Counted from the first letter of the stretch, positions 27,701 through 40,400 are shown. The stretch: 64,000 bases of DNA from Scatophagus argus (GCF_020382885.2 NC_058504.1:14395019-14459018), one strand, 5' to 3'. The notes: generated by a model from the sequence alone, not told the origin. Made by a program: numbers and translations.

Positions 27701-29042
27701 TCAAGTGTTGTATCCATTCACCATAACAGCTCTCATACAGGACGTTCTGAAAGACAAGGATAAAGGAATGAAATGGCATAGGAGCCCAGTGATTTAAAAA
27801 ACAAAAGAAAAAAAACACAAATACTTTCTGGTTCAGATAATAATTTTGCTGTCAATTACTTGCAGTGTTTTAAGGAATGAGTAAACGAAAGTGACTGGAA
27901 CTATTAGACTGGCTGATTAGAGGTTTATTCTCTCACATAGCAGCAGGTGCATGCATGAAGGTTATTTTATTATTACATGCTGAAATTAAAGTCCTCTGAG
28001 TGATAGATACAAAATGTACAAGCTTCACTCCTTTCATGACACAGCATGATGCAATGTATCCTGTTATTTGTGACTGTGAAGGGACAAAATTTCTATCAGA
28101 GACAAGTGCCTGAAGAGAAGAGTGACTAAACTGGAAGAGCTAATCGTGTTCTGTATCTTTGTATCTTGACTCCTTGAGTCTATTTATGGTGCTTCCAAAA
28201 TCATGTCACTAATCCCAACAAATAGTTATACAACAAAAAGTATTTTCTGGGTCTTGGCATATTACACAACATCATCCATATATGGTTCGGGAGAAACTAC
28301 ACGACTAGGCAGCAAAAGCCCACACATCCAGGTGGGCCGCTATAGATTAGGTTTGTGTGTGGGCTTCACTACCAGATGGCATCTATCGGCCTATTGATGG
28401 GATGAAAAAAAATTGAAATGACTATAAGAACAGTTTTTCCTTAAATTTACAAACTTCATGTTACGTAAATGCTGATGGTGAACCACTGGCAATTTTTTTT
28501 TTGTCAGAATCACTGTCCCTCAGTCAGGTCAAAAGAACCTGGAAAGTGATTTTATATCTAAGAAATTTAAATGCCTACAGCTCTGAAGGACGTCTTTATA
28601 AGGTTCATTTGGTCTTTACATTTTATGATACTTCTACTTGACTAAATTTGTGAAATTTTACACTCCATTACATTGTCTGACTTTGTAGTTACTGTGTAGT
28701 TACTTAAGATTAGGCTTTAACATTAAAAAACAACATATGACAAGGTCATAAAAGAAAACTGATTATGAGATGAAACCAGTGGTTCTCAGCCTCATGACTC
28801 CTTACATAATGAAACATTTGACCTCAAAATTTCTCTGTTTGAGGCCCTGAGAGGTAAAATAAATAAAACAATAAAGAAAAGTCCCGAATGCAGGTTGTAT
28901 TTTCTGATCTGCTGAAGCACTGGACTGGACTTAGCTAACCAACTGAATATAAAAAAATAGTTTAAAGTAGTTCCACATTGACCAGCTACAACAGTAAAAT
29001 TCTGTTCACATACAATGAATCGATAGTAATAAACATAGCATA
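27701..29042. other. Intergenic, nothing recognised
   Basis: AT-rich DNA, no supported gene. A duplicated gtatcttt word at 28154-28170 and short A/T runs are the only visible structure. Confidence 0.5.
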
Positions 29043-29195
29043 TCCTGCCCCTAGGTGTGAGTGTGTGTGTCTGTCTGTCTTTGTGTGTTGGAACTGCAAC
29101 TGACTGGCGACCAGTCCAGGTTGTACCTCACCTCTCACCCGTTGTCAGCTGGGATAGACTCCTGATGAATAAAAGTGATACAGAAGATGGATGGA
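29043..29195 (+). repeat. LINE 3'-end fragment (gactggcgacc family)
   Basis: The words gcccctaggtgtgagtgtgt, actgactggcgaccagtcca, gtcagctgggatagactcct and agaagatggatggattg are, in order, the conserved 3' region of a very abundant teleost LINE. It is a 5'-truncated fragment ending in a gatg-rich tail. Confidence 0.75.
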
Positions 29196-31009
29196 TTGCT
29201 TCTACTTTTGTGAAGTAATTTGTCACTGTTTCAGTCCATCTAACATTAGTCAAATGAGATTAAGAAGGAATATGTTTAAAATGATTTGATGTTGAACTGG
29301 ATAATGCTGAACATATGGTGTCAGTGGGCACAGCACTGCCATGACCAGAACGGTTTGAGGTCAGATGTTGAACAGAAGCGTAAGGTCAAAGAGAGACTCC
29401 AACCTCTGACCTCTTAAGGCTTCACGGCAGGAAAAACATTCAGCCAAGATCACTGAAAGCAATCTGCATGTCAACCAGATATGCAATGACATATAGTTTT
29501 GTACCATGATGAGCCACATCAAAGTGGAAACCTCCTCCATTCGCCTTAAGACATACATATTTCAACAGTATTGTACAAACAACTCAGACATAACAAAACA
29601 AACAACTGCAAATGTAGCAATAATGTCTCAAATCTGCAATCTAGAAAAAAACATATTCCTTTTTAATCTCATCTGACTAATGTTACATGGATTGAAACAG
29701 TGATAATCCATCCATCTTCTATATCACTTCATTCATCAGGGTCGATCAAACTGCTCCATGGGTTTTATATTATTTGTCCTGCCAAGAGGAAGAGTTGATC
29801 CTCTTGAACCTGAGGCAAATCCTCACCACTGAAGCACACAAAAAAGATGGAGGATGCTTCTGTTGAAGTTGAATTTCCACCATAAGATATGAAACGTTTC
29901 TATCACCCACAGCACTTGGAAACACACTAGGCATCAGAGGCTTTATGTCATTTGAAGACTCAGTGTATTAAATCAAGTGAAATGGGCAGTGAAATACACT
30001 TCATCCCAGCACTAAAATCCGGTCTTAAATATGGAATGGTGATAATCCCAGGTGATTCATCTTTTAGGAAAGATGCTCATAATAACTGCGTGCTCTGGTG
30101 TCTGCTGAAGGATTGAAAGGCTGTGTGGGCATCTAATGTCTAATCTTCTCTAAAGGAATGCTACCGCACACTGTAAAAAATTCTGGGATATCTTGGTTTG
30201 CAGCCAGGGGTCTTACTGAGCTCTGAAGAACCTAAAGGGGCCTGTATGAATGCTATTCATTTATTGATATTTAGTGTTTTTAACTAACCTTCAAAGATCT
30301 TATGATAACTATGAAATGGAAATGAAACCAAACTGGTTCACTAAAAGTCTTGTGGGGAAATGATGCTTTGTACTATCAAGAATTGGGTCCTATTTGTTAT
30401 GCTGTTGCTACATTATTGTCTCTTAACCTTCTTGACGCAGACCAAGAGGAACTACTAAAAGTTTACTTTGAATGGTTTCTGAATATTCATTTAATCTCTT
30501 GTCACCTGCATCAACCCTAAAATAAAAACATGTTAGACAAATTAAAACTGTTAGCCAACTCTGAGAAACTTAATGGTGCTCTTGGACTTGTAACACAAAG
30601 AGTAAGAGTTATCCAGCTATCTGTGGGTTTAACTCAGATTTTCTGGTATCACAACCTGGTTCTGCTTCATCTAAGTTAAGGGGCCGGTATTTCAAAACTT
30701 GCAATCTTAATCAGACTGATGATCAAGAGATCTCCCTGTTCTTTGTCACGGATCCAAATGATCTCACTTATTTTGTCATACTATTTCAAAACATTGGCAC
30801 ATGGGATCATGGTGATCTCAGTTGGATCTGACCAGATAGGGATTTCCAAATCTTGAGTTCCACTCCCTGGATCTGAATAAGAAAACAAAACATGGTGAAG
30901 CATTTTACGTGCGTTCTACTTTTGGTTATACTGAGATATTTATCCAACACATATGATATGATGTTATTAAACACTTGAGCAACGTTATGGTGTGGCCAAT
31001 ATGAATCCC
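29196..31009. other. Intergenic, with a short antisense LINE tail
   Basis: Non-coding. Near 29705-29765 the string aatccatccatcttctatat is the antisense tail of the same LINE family as 29043-29195. No ORF with recognisable similarity. Confidence 0.45.
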
Positions 31010-31152
31010 AGTCTGGGCCCTTCAGTGCCGAGTTTGCATGTTCTCCCTGTGCCTGCGTGGGTTTTCTCCGGGTACTCCGGCTTCCTCCCACAATCCCAAA
31101 AACATGTACATTAGGTTAATTAGCTACTCTACATTGCCCCTAGCTGTGAGTG
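31010..31152 (+). repeat. LINE 3'-region fragment (same family)
   Basis: The words gagtttgcatgttctccctg, gcctgcgtgggttttctccg and actccggcttcctcccacaa, then ttaggttaattagctactct, are the segment that normally lies just upstream of the gactggcgacc tail. This fragment stops before that tail. Confidence 0.75.
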
Positions 31153-31471
31153 TGTGTTGGATGTTTTTGGAACAAACAAGTTGCTTAACTATATTTTGCA
31201 GTGTTTTACATTATTTAAATTGCTTGGTTCTGAACTAAAACAAACGTGAAAGTGTTTTAGTTCTTCAGAAATAAAGCACAATGTAACATGTGAAGGTTAC
31301 ATTCTCTGTAGAGTTTAAACATAATGAACATCTTGGGTAATAATATCTGGGAGAAGCCAAGAATTTTTGTCAGTCTTAATCCACCTCTGAGGTGAAATTA
31401 AAATGATGTAGGATTTCAGCATCAAATTAATCCATATCTCTGCCTTAAACTTTGAAATACCTACATGCAGC

Positions 31472-31473
<2 letters not shown>

Positions 31474-31562
<89 letters not shown>
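31474..31562. repeat. AT dinucleotide microsatellite (about 44 units)
   Basis: Uninterrupted (at)n. It makes a spurious Tyr-Ile repeat in one minus-strand frame, which is not a protein. It could extrude as a cruciform. Confidence 0.98.
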
Positions 31563-31564
<2 letters not shown>

Positions 31565-32205
31565 AAGGTTTGAAGGTAGGACTTGATTACCAAATCTGAA
31601 TCAAAATCTTCACTATCAGAAATCTTCGGATCTGCTTTCAAATACTGAGATGAGATCAGAACTGAATCCAGTACAATCATGTAATTATATTACCAGCCTC
31701 AAGAAAACCTGAGAAACAGACCAACTATTGATCAACCAGATTGCTGGAAAAGCAGAGACACCCTGTTGGAGACCTCACAATAAAGAGCTTCTAACATCAG
31801 GGGGAACAGTTTATAATGCTAAATAGTTAATGAAGACTGTAGCTGCATTTTGCTTCTGACAGGATTCCTGACTGTGTCGATGTTTTTGCACTCTCATTAT
31901 ATCACTGTCCTTCCAAATAACATGAGCCGACTTTGTGTAGCCCACTCTGTAGTTAATTGGCCCCCATGTGCAGGCAATGAGCAGATAGACCTTGTAAGGG
32001 TACTATTGTCCTCCTCTCTCCTCTCCCCTCCCTTCTCGACTTCAGTAGCAGAAGCAGCAACCCAAAGAGAGGCAGACTGAAGTTGAACTTGCTTCATTAT
32101 TAAGGTTCTTGAGGACTTTTCTTGAAAACAAACAAAAGTTATGATCAATGTTACTCACCAAAAATGTATGTCTTTGGGATCTAATAAACCCTTCATTCTC
32201 CCTTC
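31563..32205. other. Intergenic, nothing recognised
   Basis: Non-coding, with a short C/T-rich run near 32012-32037. No supported gene. Confidence 0.5.
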
Positions 32206-32255
32206 ATTTAAAGACTTTGCAAATGTTTGATGAGACATTTGCAAAGTCTTTAAAT
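32206..32255. repeat. Perfect inverted repeat, 21-bp arms, 8-nt loop
   Basis: Positions 32206-32226 are the exact reverse complement of 32235-32255, with ttgatgag between. The symmetry stops at once outside the arms. Confidence 0.95.
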
Positions 32256-32961
32256 ATTTTGAATCCACCTGTAGCTCAGTGGGATAGTGTGAATCATTTG
32301 TAGGACTGTGTACTGCATTACCTGTGTGCTTTCACAAAACAAACAGGGACCCATCCATAGAAAAAACAGCTCCACAGCATTACTAGAGGTCGAAAACTCC
32401 AGAGAGAACCTTGAAGGGGAGGACATAAGGTATGCATAACTGAGGTAGCCTGTCATGGCCAGACTAATTCACAAATGCATATCAGTTTGGAACCTCTCCG
32501 TTCATTTTCAGTTTGTAAGGGGTGTAATCAACAAGTGCAGATCAAAATACCTCTGGACATAATTAGATAGACCTAAAACCAATCATGGCAATGTAACATA
32601 TGACTTTTCAAATCTGGATTGGAGACACTCCTCTGTCAGTCATCAAGTCAAATCCAGCCCATATTAGAAAAATAGTTGTGACTGACCCATCACAGGTCAG
32701 GACGGAGGGAAATCTGTCTGTATGGGAGGATAGCCATGAAACCTGAGCTCGCATTTAGGGATAAACCCTTCTGAAATAAGCAAACTCGCTTTCTTGTGAT
32801 TCTTAGAATAAGGAAAATTAATAAATGCATTACACACCGCTTGGCTCTTAGTTTGGATTAGCTTTCTGTTTTTGTGGAGACTGTCAAGTCTTCCGACAAT
32901 CAGTCAGTTTTAGTTGTGAAGAACTTGTTAAAATCTTGGAGAACAGAACATTTACATTTTA
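32256..32961. other. Intergenic, possible SINE head
   Basis: At 32267-32288, cctgtagctcagtgggatag resembles the 5' end and A box of a tRNA-derived SINE. No B box follows at the right spacing, so no tRNA or SINE is called. The rest is non-coding. Confidence 0.35.
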
Positions 32962-33013
32962 CATCATTTTACTGAATTTCCCTTGGGATCAATAAAGTAT
33001 CTATCTATCTATA
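32962..33013 (+). repeat. L2-type retroposon 3' tail
   Basis: The words gaatttcccttgggatcaat and aaagtatctatctatctat form the standard L2-clade LINE/SINE tail of teleosts with its (tatc)n end. Confidence 0.75.
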
Positions 33014-33779
33014 TTGAGATTGAGAATGTGTTTCTCCAGTTCTGCACACATACACAAATCAAAGTGAATTCTGACAAAACCCAGAGCTTTGATATAACAT
33101 GGTTCAAAATATAAACCGAACATTCCTGGGAAGACAACCATTTTTGACAGCCAGTTAAGATTAAAATATAAGCACTCTGTTGCATTTCCAACAAATGATA
33201 AGGATGCCAAATAACCTACGAAAGCTTGATCCTGAATGGCTGTGAATCTCTTAAGTGCAGTCCAGTTGATTCATTCATATACTGGATGATAAAGGTTGCA
33301 ATTCCTTGGCAGGTTTTTACAAGAAACTTTTGGTAGTATTTGTCCTTCTTCTCATGTTACAGCCACAGTAGTCAAAAAGCTCTTAAACAGGATGAACCTC
33401 AGTTTTAGGAATGCGCATGTTTTTGAACTCAACCCAATGAATCAGTCACTCCTCACTAACTGAACTCCTACCCAAAATGAGATTACTATGAGGAACTCCT
33501 GAAATTGACCAAAATAGGAGAGGAATACCTGTTATAGCAGAGAGGGTTGTATGTGATTTTGTAATCTACTTTTGAACTTAATCAGTTTGACCTTTAGGGC
33601 TTAACTTATTATGTTGCCTGCCTAAAAAGATCTTATTTCACAATGTAATTAGACACACGTGCTCAAGCATACTGTGTGACGACTTTTGTTTATTTTCTGC
33701 TGCTTTTGTATCATAACGCCATTTTTAACGACAGAGATGAGGAGGTTTAGCGCAAAAGTCTTTTCCCTGTAATTGTCCA
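33014..33779. other. Distal 5' flank of adra1b
   Basis: Non-coding, moderately AT-rich. No recognisable element. It could hold receptor enhancers, but nothing in the sequence proves it. Confidence 0.4.
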
Positions 33780-34247
33780 GTTAAGTACCCTCCCCCCTAA
33801 TGAGGAAAAACAAATACATGGCACCAAAGAGGCGCGTCTCCCAAGATAGGCAAATTTCTATTCCTTCCCGCGTTAGTCGCGTAAAATGACTCAAATACAT
33901 GTTGTGCGTTTTCTGTGGACTCACGGTTCTTCATGTAATAATGCGTCATGCGCGCCTCATAGGTTCTTGTTTAGGTATGTGTGGTCAGTACATGGCAGAG
34001 CTGTGTGTGGTGCAGAGGAAGCAGGAGATCACTGCTGCCCCCCTCACTTCTCCACTGAGCCTCAGGAGAGTGGTGGGAGAAGGACTGCATGGGGACTGCA
34101 CGGCTGCACAGTGAGCGTTTCTTCTCCGCTCTGATTTGGAAACGAAACTGCAAACACGCAGTTAAACCATGAAGGGTTAGGCCATTTTGAAAGTTTATGT
34201 TTAAAACAATTTCGTGAGTTGCGGTTACAAGTGATCTGAATCCTGCT
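33780..34247 (+). promoter_or_regulatory. Putative adra1b promoter / 5' UTR
   Basis: Base composition shifts to CpG-containing DNA (gaggcgcgtctcccaag, cccgcgttagtcgcg, catgcgcgcctcat). Candidate sites are a C-rich Sp/KLF-like run near 33787-33797, a consensus AP-1 site TGACTCA at 33887-33893 and a CRE/ATF-like TGCGTCAT at 33942-33949. No convincing TATA box. The start of transcription cannot be placed by reading. Two tiny upstream ORFs lie at 34169-34180 (ATG AAG GGT TAG) and 34197-34217. Site calls are pattern matches only. Confidence 0.4.
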
Positions 34248-34286
34248 ATGGAGGACTTCTTGAGCCAAAATGAGTCTGAGCACTGA
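34248..34286 (+). promoter_or_regulatory. Upstream ORF overlapping the adra1b start
   Basis: ATG at 34248 opens a 12-codon frame that ends with TGA at 34284-34286, 17 bases past the receptor ATG at 34270, in another frame. If the transcript starts upstream, ribosomes using this ATG would bypass the receptor start. uORFs are known in several adrenergic receptor leaders; a role here is inference. Confidence 0.5.
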
Positions 34287-35242
34287 CAATGCCACATACT
34301 TGTGGAAAAATGGTTCCTCGGAACTCGACTGGACTCTGGGCGCGTCCTCCAGGGTCAACTTCACCAACAGCTCTGGAGAAAACCACACGGAGCCCAGCGA
34401 GGTGGACCTCACCCGAGCCATCCCGCTCGGCTTGGTGCTGGGAGCTTTCATTGTGTTCGCAATCGCAGGCAACATCCTCGTCATCCTCTCGGTGGTGTGC
34501 AACAGGCACCTGCGCACCCCGACGAACTACTTCATCATTAACCTGGCCATCGCCGACCTGCTGCTGAGCACCACGGTGCTGCCGGTGTCTGCTACTCTGG
34601 AGATCCTAGACTACTGGGTGTTCGGCAGGATCTTCTGTGACATCTGGGCGGCGGTGGACGTGCTGTGCTGCACCGCGTCCATCATGAGCCTGTGCGTAAT
34701 ATCCATCGACCGCTACATCGGAGTGAGCCACCCGTTGCAGTACCCGGGCATTGTGACGGAAAAGCGGGCTCTGCTGGCTATGCTCGGAGTGTGGGCGCTG
34801 TCGGTGGTCATCTCCATCGGACCTCTGTTCGGTTGGAAGCAGCCGCCGTCGCCGGACGACACGGTGTGCCCCATCACGGAGGAGCCATTTTACGCGCTCT
34901 TCTCCTCCCTCGGCTCCTTCTACATCCCTCTCGTCGTAATTCTGGCCATGTACTGCCGGGTGTACATTGTCGCCAAACGGACCACTAAGAACCTGGAAGC
35001 CGGTGTGATGCGCGAGAGGATGAACTCCAGTGAGCTGACGCTCAGGATCCACAAGGGCTCACAGGTGCACGAGGAGCCCGGCAGTTCAGGCACCGGCAAA
35101 GGCCGCGCGCACCAAGCGAGAAGTTCCCTCACAGTGAAACTTCTGAAATTCTCCCGGGAGAAGAAAGCTGCAAAAACTTTGGGAGTTGTGGTCGGCATGT
35201 TTACGCTTTGTTGGCTGCCCTTCTTTCTCGCCTTACCCATAG
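34270..35242 (+). CDS. adra1b: Alpha-1B adrenergic receptor, exon 1 (residues 1-324 plus one base)
   Basis: Plasma-membrane Gq-coupled receptor for noradrenaline and adrenaline. Exon 1 encodes the extracellular N-terminus with five N-glycosylation sequons (N7, N14, N30, N33, N38) and TM1 (about 51-76) through TM6 (about 300-323). Visible landmarks are GNILVI in TM1, NLAIADLLL in TM2, the amine-binding Asp130 in TM3, the Cys123-Cys200 disulfide pair, DRY at 147-149, TM5 serines in [10 protein letters not shown], and CWLPFF at 314-319. The [15 protein letters not shown] third loop has the ADRA1B-type [10 protein letters not shown] start. The ATG at 34270 is chosen because it gives a family-length N-terminus; the ATG at 34248 is out of frame. 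The exon ends at an AG|GTAGGC donor in phase 1, the conserved alpha-1 intron site after TM6. Subtype 1B rather than 1A/1D is inferred from the loop and tail sequences. Confidence 0.96.
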
Positions 35243-36404
35243 GTAGGCACCATCGCTCCTAACGTGGTCCCTTATAACGTCATGTATTCAAGTTGTGTTT
35301 GGTCATTAAGTAAAAACCAGATCTCAGTCATTATCCTCACTTCCTACTGCAATTTAAAAAAAACACCCCCATATTAAATTAGTTAATGAGACTTGGAGAG
35401 AAGATGTATCTAAATGTCTGTGTATAGTTAAAAATGAGGCAGTTCAAGGCTGCTGCAGGCTTTGTAAATCATATCTATAGCTGGCACTGGGAAAGTCTCC
35501 TGGGTAGTATTTACTGCTCTGCTCTGTCACCAAACCTATGAGTGGGCTGTGATATACTGTAGTGGTCCTTCTATACAGCAGGAGTAAAATATAACCTCAT
35601 TCATATATTCTTGCAGTGTTTAATATATGGCGCAGTGGGAGTAGGTTCGTATTTCTCTCACCTAACAGCTCCTGCTTAGGTAATTAAGCTAGTTTGAGTA
35701 ATATTTTATGACACAGACCTTAACTTTGGACGAACAATTTTGCACCATTCACACTACATCACCAAAGCTATGCTGACGTTATAGTGTCTGAATTCAAGGC
35801 CCATAGTAAGGGATAAAACACGCTTTCAAGAGACTGAGAAGAAATTCTTCTTGAGCTTTTCCGAACATTATTAGTGTTATCTTTGTATTATCTCCATGGT
35901 CTCAGTTAATCTCTTGGTTCAACAAATACACTCTTTGAGCATGCCAAGTGGTGGCTTAAATGACCTCTTTTTGCTCTGGTCGGTTAATTCAGAGGCCTGA
36001 GGGGCCTGCTGGGGCTCCCTGATGCCACTAGACTGGCAAGCATTCAACACCCCGCTGTCATGGTTGTTTAAAAAATCTGCAGAGGAAATTAAACAGCAGT
36101 GGTCATGCCGTGAGCTGTGCTGCGGCGAGGAGGTTAACAAAACGTTGGAGGACGAGGAGGAGTACGAACTACAAGCATGGCCGCTGTGTTTTAGATGATC
36201 TTTTGCCTGATTTTTTGTTTGCCAAGGCATTGATCTCTTGTGGCATTGTGGATTACGGTTACACTGGGGGATGTGTGTGTGTTTGTGTCTGTGTCGCTGT
36301 GTGTCTATCAGCATGTGCCTGTGTGTGCATACATTTAATGTTGTCATATGGGAATGTGTTTATGCCCCTGGCTTCAAGCGGCAGCTCATCACATCCTCAC
36401 ATGG

Positions 36405-36429
36405 ACACACACACACACACACACACACA
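36405..36429. repeat. CA microsatellite
   Basis: Pure (ac)n run within adra1b intron 1. Confidence 0.95.
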
Positions 36430-37157
36430 TTACTACCTGGGGCAGGATAACTATGCAGGGTCACATAGTGTGGATCAGCTTGCCTTGAGGCATTTTTAGG
36501 TACCAAAAGCACAGAAGAAATGTAATTTTCCAAAGTTCTGATTTCCAGATCTGAGAGGAGTTCGAGGTTCAGGAGAGGCCTGTTTATGTAACAGTAATCA
36601 ACAAACTGCCAAGAAACCCCAGAGGGTAGGCCTAAATTTCTTTGTGCTGTCTGTGGTGTAGCATACTGATACAGAGTGACAAAGCACCATGCAACCTTAT
36701 TTCATGCTAATTTTTTGTCAGCCTCAAAGAAATCTCCCGGTGGGGAAGGAAGCATAATGCATGTATTCACTATGTCAAAGCAGTAAACTGCCTCTCCCAG
36801 TAAATCTGAGATTCAAACTGAGCCCATGCAAAATCTGGTATGTCACAAATCTGGAAGCCAATCGCAATCTAATATGCAAGTGCCAGTTCCCAGGCACGTT
36901 TTGTTGACTATCAAGACAAACGGATATTGAAAAGTCTCTATATAATTCTGTAAAAATGTGAACACACCATAGCATCACAGGAGATATTACTTATCGCCCA
37001 CTCCCATTCACAGGCTAACAAGCTGACAAGCAACATACACATATGAAAGATGCTGACTACATTTCCCATTCTGATATGTCTGCTAGTCGTTGACTTAGGT
37101 ACACTGACTGCTCATGCGAGTCTGGGTTTGACTCAGATCTGTGCCATTCATGCAGTC

Positions 37158-37436
37158 GCGCATTTGTGAGGTCCGGCACTGATGTTAAGTGAAAAGGTCT
37201 GGCTCACAATCTCTGTTCCAGTTCATCCCAAAGGTGCTTGATGGGGTTGATGTCAGGACTCTGTGTGGGCCAGTCAAGTTCTTCCACACTAAACTCATTC
37301 AACCATGTCTTTATGGAGCTTTGCTTTGTGCACTGGAGCACAGTCATGCGGGAACAGCAAAGGGCCTTCCCTAAACTGTTGTTAAGATTTCCCTTCACTG
37401 AGGGGTGTATGGATACTTTTGTCCATATTGTGTATG
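37158..37436 (-). mobile_element. Internally deleted Tc1/mariner copy
   Basis: Read on the minus strand, it begins with the Tc1 end (tacacaatatggacaaaagt, near 37436) and jumps directly into the transposase C-terminal region. The frame there (37204-37398) contains ELDWPTQSPDINPIKHLWDE. The catalytic glutamate of NPIEHLW is lysine here. The N-terminal half and the other terminus are missing. It is the same family as 20705-21651, in opposite orientation. Confidence 0.85.
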
Positions 37437-40400
37437 TTTATAATGGAAACATAATGCAGACCGCTTATGTTTTCTATTAATACAATAAGAACATGTTATT
37501 AATTAACATACTTGACAAGTCCTTAAAATGTTAACACAGAACATATCAGTAAAATAACCACTGACAGCTTTTGTCAATTGTTTTCCAGAACATTTAACCA
37601 AAATTTTATCAGTAATTTGATCAAAAATGCTTTTGTTGCCTAAACTCACGCCACAGGCTAACTTCAAGCTCTGGTTTCTGTTATCAGAGTCCTGCATTTT
37701 GTACACTCACCTTCCACCCCCGTGACCTCCAGAGCAGCATATTAATGTAGTGTTTTATTCAGGCAAATAAATGTTATCTCTGAGCATAATCCAGGCATGT
37801 TTTCCTCATAAACGTATTTGGTGTTACAAAGTAGGAGACACGGTTGCAGCAGCACTGTGATTTTCAGATCTAGGATTTCTTAATGATGGACAAAGAACTG
37901 ATGTCCTTCCAGCCCGTTTTCAGAGTCTTTGTTTTTACTTGTCTTGTGAGAGAACAATGCTGCAAAAGCTTTATCACAGAGGAGTATTTTTAAAATGGGT
38001 CTTGAGGGAAACTTTAAACACAAGAGGTCTTGAAGGGCAGCAGCGTTCTCCTCGTGTTGCTCCCTGAGTGTTCATTAGCCTCCACCCACATGGGATTTTC
38101 TGTCTCACACTTGTTATTACCCTGTTCCTTCCTCTGCACACTGTCACTGATATGTGAGATTTTGGCGGCATGTGGATGGCACGAGTGTTATCTCTGTGTG
38201 TTTGTACACATATGTTTTCAGTGATTGTGTCAGTGTGACTGCTCTGTCCTTTATCAGCTCTGATTTTAAAGAATTAAATGCTTCTAAAGGTGAAACTGAG
38301 GCTGGGTGTTGCCAGCGATAGCTACTGCGACCTCTGATCCCTGAGGCCTCGACCTGACAATGCATGCAGCTTAAAGAAATATGGAAACTGTCCTCTCGAC
38401 AAATGATCTACGCTATCAGATTCAAATTCTGTAAATACCTTGTTTTTGTACATAAATGGCAAACATGCAGCTACCAGTCCAGCTTGAGTCATTGATTTCC
38501 AGTGTCTCCTTTTACGCCTTTAACTTGGAGCAAAGTAAGGTATACAGACTTCAAGATTATAAACATTACATCAAAGTTTTTTAAGTTAGTGGTACTCCAG
38601 GCAAGCTTCATTGGACAAAAAACAGCCTGGAATTTCACACAAACACTCACTGACCTGTCTAGATCAGCTTGTTTGTCAGTAAGGGTGACATATCTAAACT
38701 TAGTGACTTCATAACACATTCTTGTATCACAGAATGAAAAAAAATGACAGCGTTATGTTTTAATTACACTGTAATAATCAAAGACTGGTGCAGAAATTGA
38801 CCAAAAAAGGTTTTTCAAACGTCCAGACACAATGAACGCAGCCAAACTATCACAAAAAAATGCAGCTTTATTCTTGACAAGAATATTTTCATCTACACTT
38901 CTGGTCACCTTTCAAACTGCAACTGAAACTGTCCTACCAGCAGGTCTCTATTGCAATATGTGTACATGTACAGAGAGACACAGAGAACTTTATCCTGAAT
39001 TCTAGTCCAGATAGCAGCGTTTCCAATCATAAAAAGTATTTCATGTTGACTGACAGGGAAATATGGAATTTAAATATTTAAAGTATCATAAATATAATAA
39101 TATAAAGTTTATATTACAAAGCAGTCATAAAAAATGATAAGTTCTAAGTCAGCATACTCCTTTTTGAACATCTATGTTTATGACATAACATTATATAGAT
39201 TTTGACTAAGTGACAAACAAACACAAACAAAATAAATTAACTGACTGACTAAATAAATATTTTAGGCTTGCAGAACTTACTACAAGCAAAGGACTTGAGT
39301 TGTCAGTAGCTTAACATGTAGAACTGAGAATGAATGTGCATCAATGTGCATGTATACAGAAAATATACAGCTGAACCTGCAACTAACTGATTTTCATTAG
39401 TGATTCTCTGGGACTTCATATTCCAACAGTCTAAAACTCTGAAAATGTTCAGTTTACTATGATGTAAGACATTATAAACAGCAAATCTTAACATTTTAGA
39501 AGCTGACACTGGTCAATGTTTCGCAGGTGTGCTTAAGAAAAGATAATTAATCAACAATCATCAAAATGATTGCCATTTAATTTTCTGTTCATCGACTATA
39601 CAATTAACTGATTAATCAACAACAAAACTAAAGCAAAATAAGAAACACAAACATAGACCTGTGAAGCACTGTCACAAAGTGTAGGAAAGGGTTTTGTTTC
39701 AACTTTTAAAACATGAAGAACGCTAAAGAGTCAGTGGAAAGACTTGACTGCATGTAGCTGTTTCAGTGAATTGTTTTGTCTCCAAAGCTCAGCCAAAAAG
39801 AAGTCACCAGATATTTGGGGACACATTGTTCTGCAGCTCTTTAACACCCGGCGCAGGCACTAACTTCCTGTGAAGGCCTCGCAAATAGGAACTGATGAAA
39901 GCCATGTGCCCATACTTGAGAGAAACCAACACTTGGAGTGTTAACCAATTGTTTCTGTGTATGTGTTGCTGGACTGGATACTGTGTCTCTGTGTGTGTGT
40001 TCATCTGACACGTGTGTGTTTTGTTGTTGCACAATCTGGCTGGTCTGTGCCGCCGCGGGGGGTAATTGAAATGGCTTTTGAAGAGGAAAAGTAATGAGAG
40101 TGCTAAGTGACAAAGTGATGAAGAATAAAGGAGGTGGCACAGGCCAGCAGGGTCAATGCGTGGGTCCTGTAGACGTCAACACCATTTTCCAGAAATAGCT
40201 TCATGCTATGATTTCAATGAATGCAATCTGCAAGGGCAATAACACTGCTGTCCTTTTAGATTAAGACATATTAATCATATTTATGGGTGTGTTAGGAAAC
40301 ATGATGTATGAGTTTTTGGAGAGCACATTGTGTGTGCGTGTGTGTGTGCACGCACTCTACCTGGCACAGAATAGGCATCACTTCTCCCAATTATTGAGAA

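Noticed and set aside
31315..31680. 121-codon minus-strand ORF with a Tyr-Ile repeat
   Set aside because: The repeat is the translation of the (AT)n microsatellite; the flanks have no coding features.
32267..32310. Possible tRNA gene or SINE head (ctgtagctcagtgggatag)
   Set aside because: An A-box-like word is present, but no B box or cloverleaf at the required distance.
34062..35240. Long minus-strand and alternate-frame ORFs across adra1b exon 1
   Set aside because: Shadows of a GC-rich, well-identified receptor exon; none has domain content.
35919..36499. ORFs of 129-142 codons on both strands in the adra1b intron
   Set aside because: Rich in His/Thr or Cys/Val from CA/TG microsatellite sequence; they lie inside the intron.
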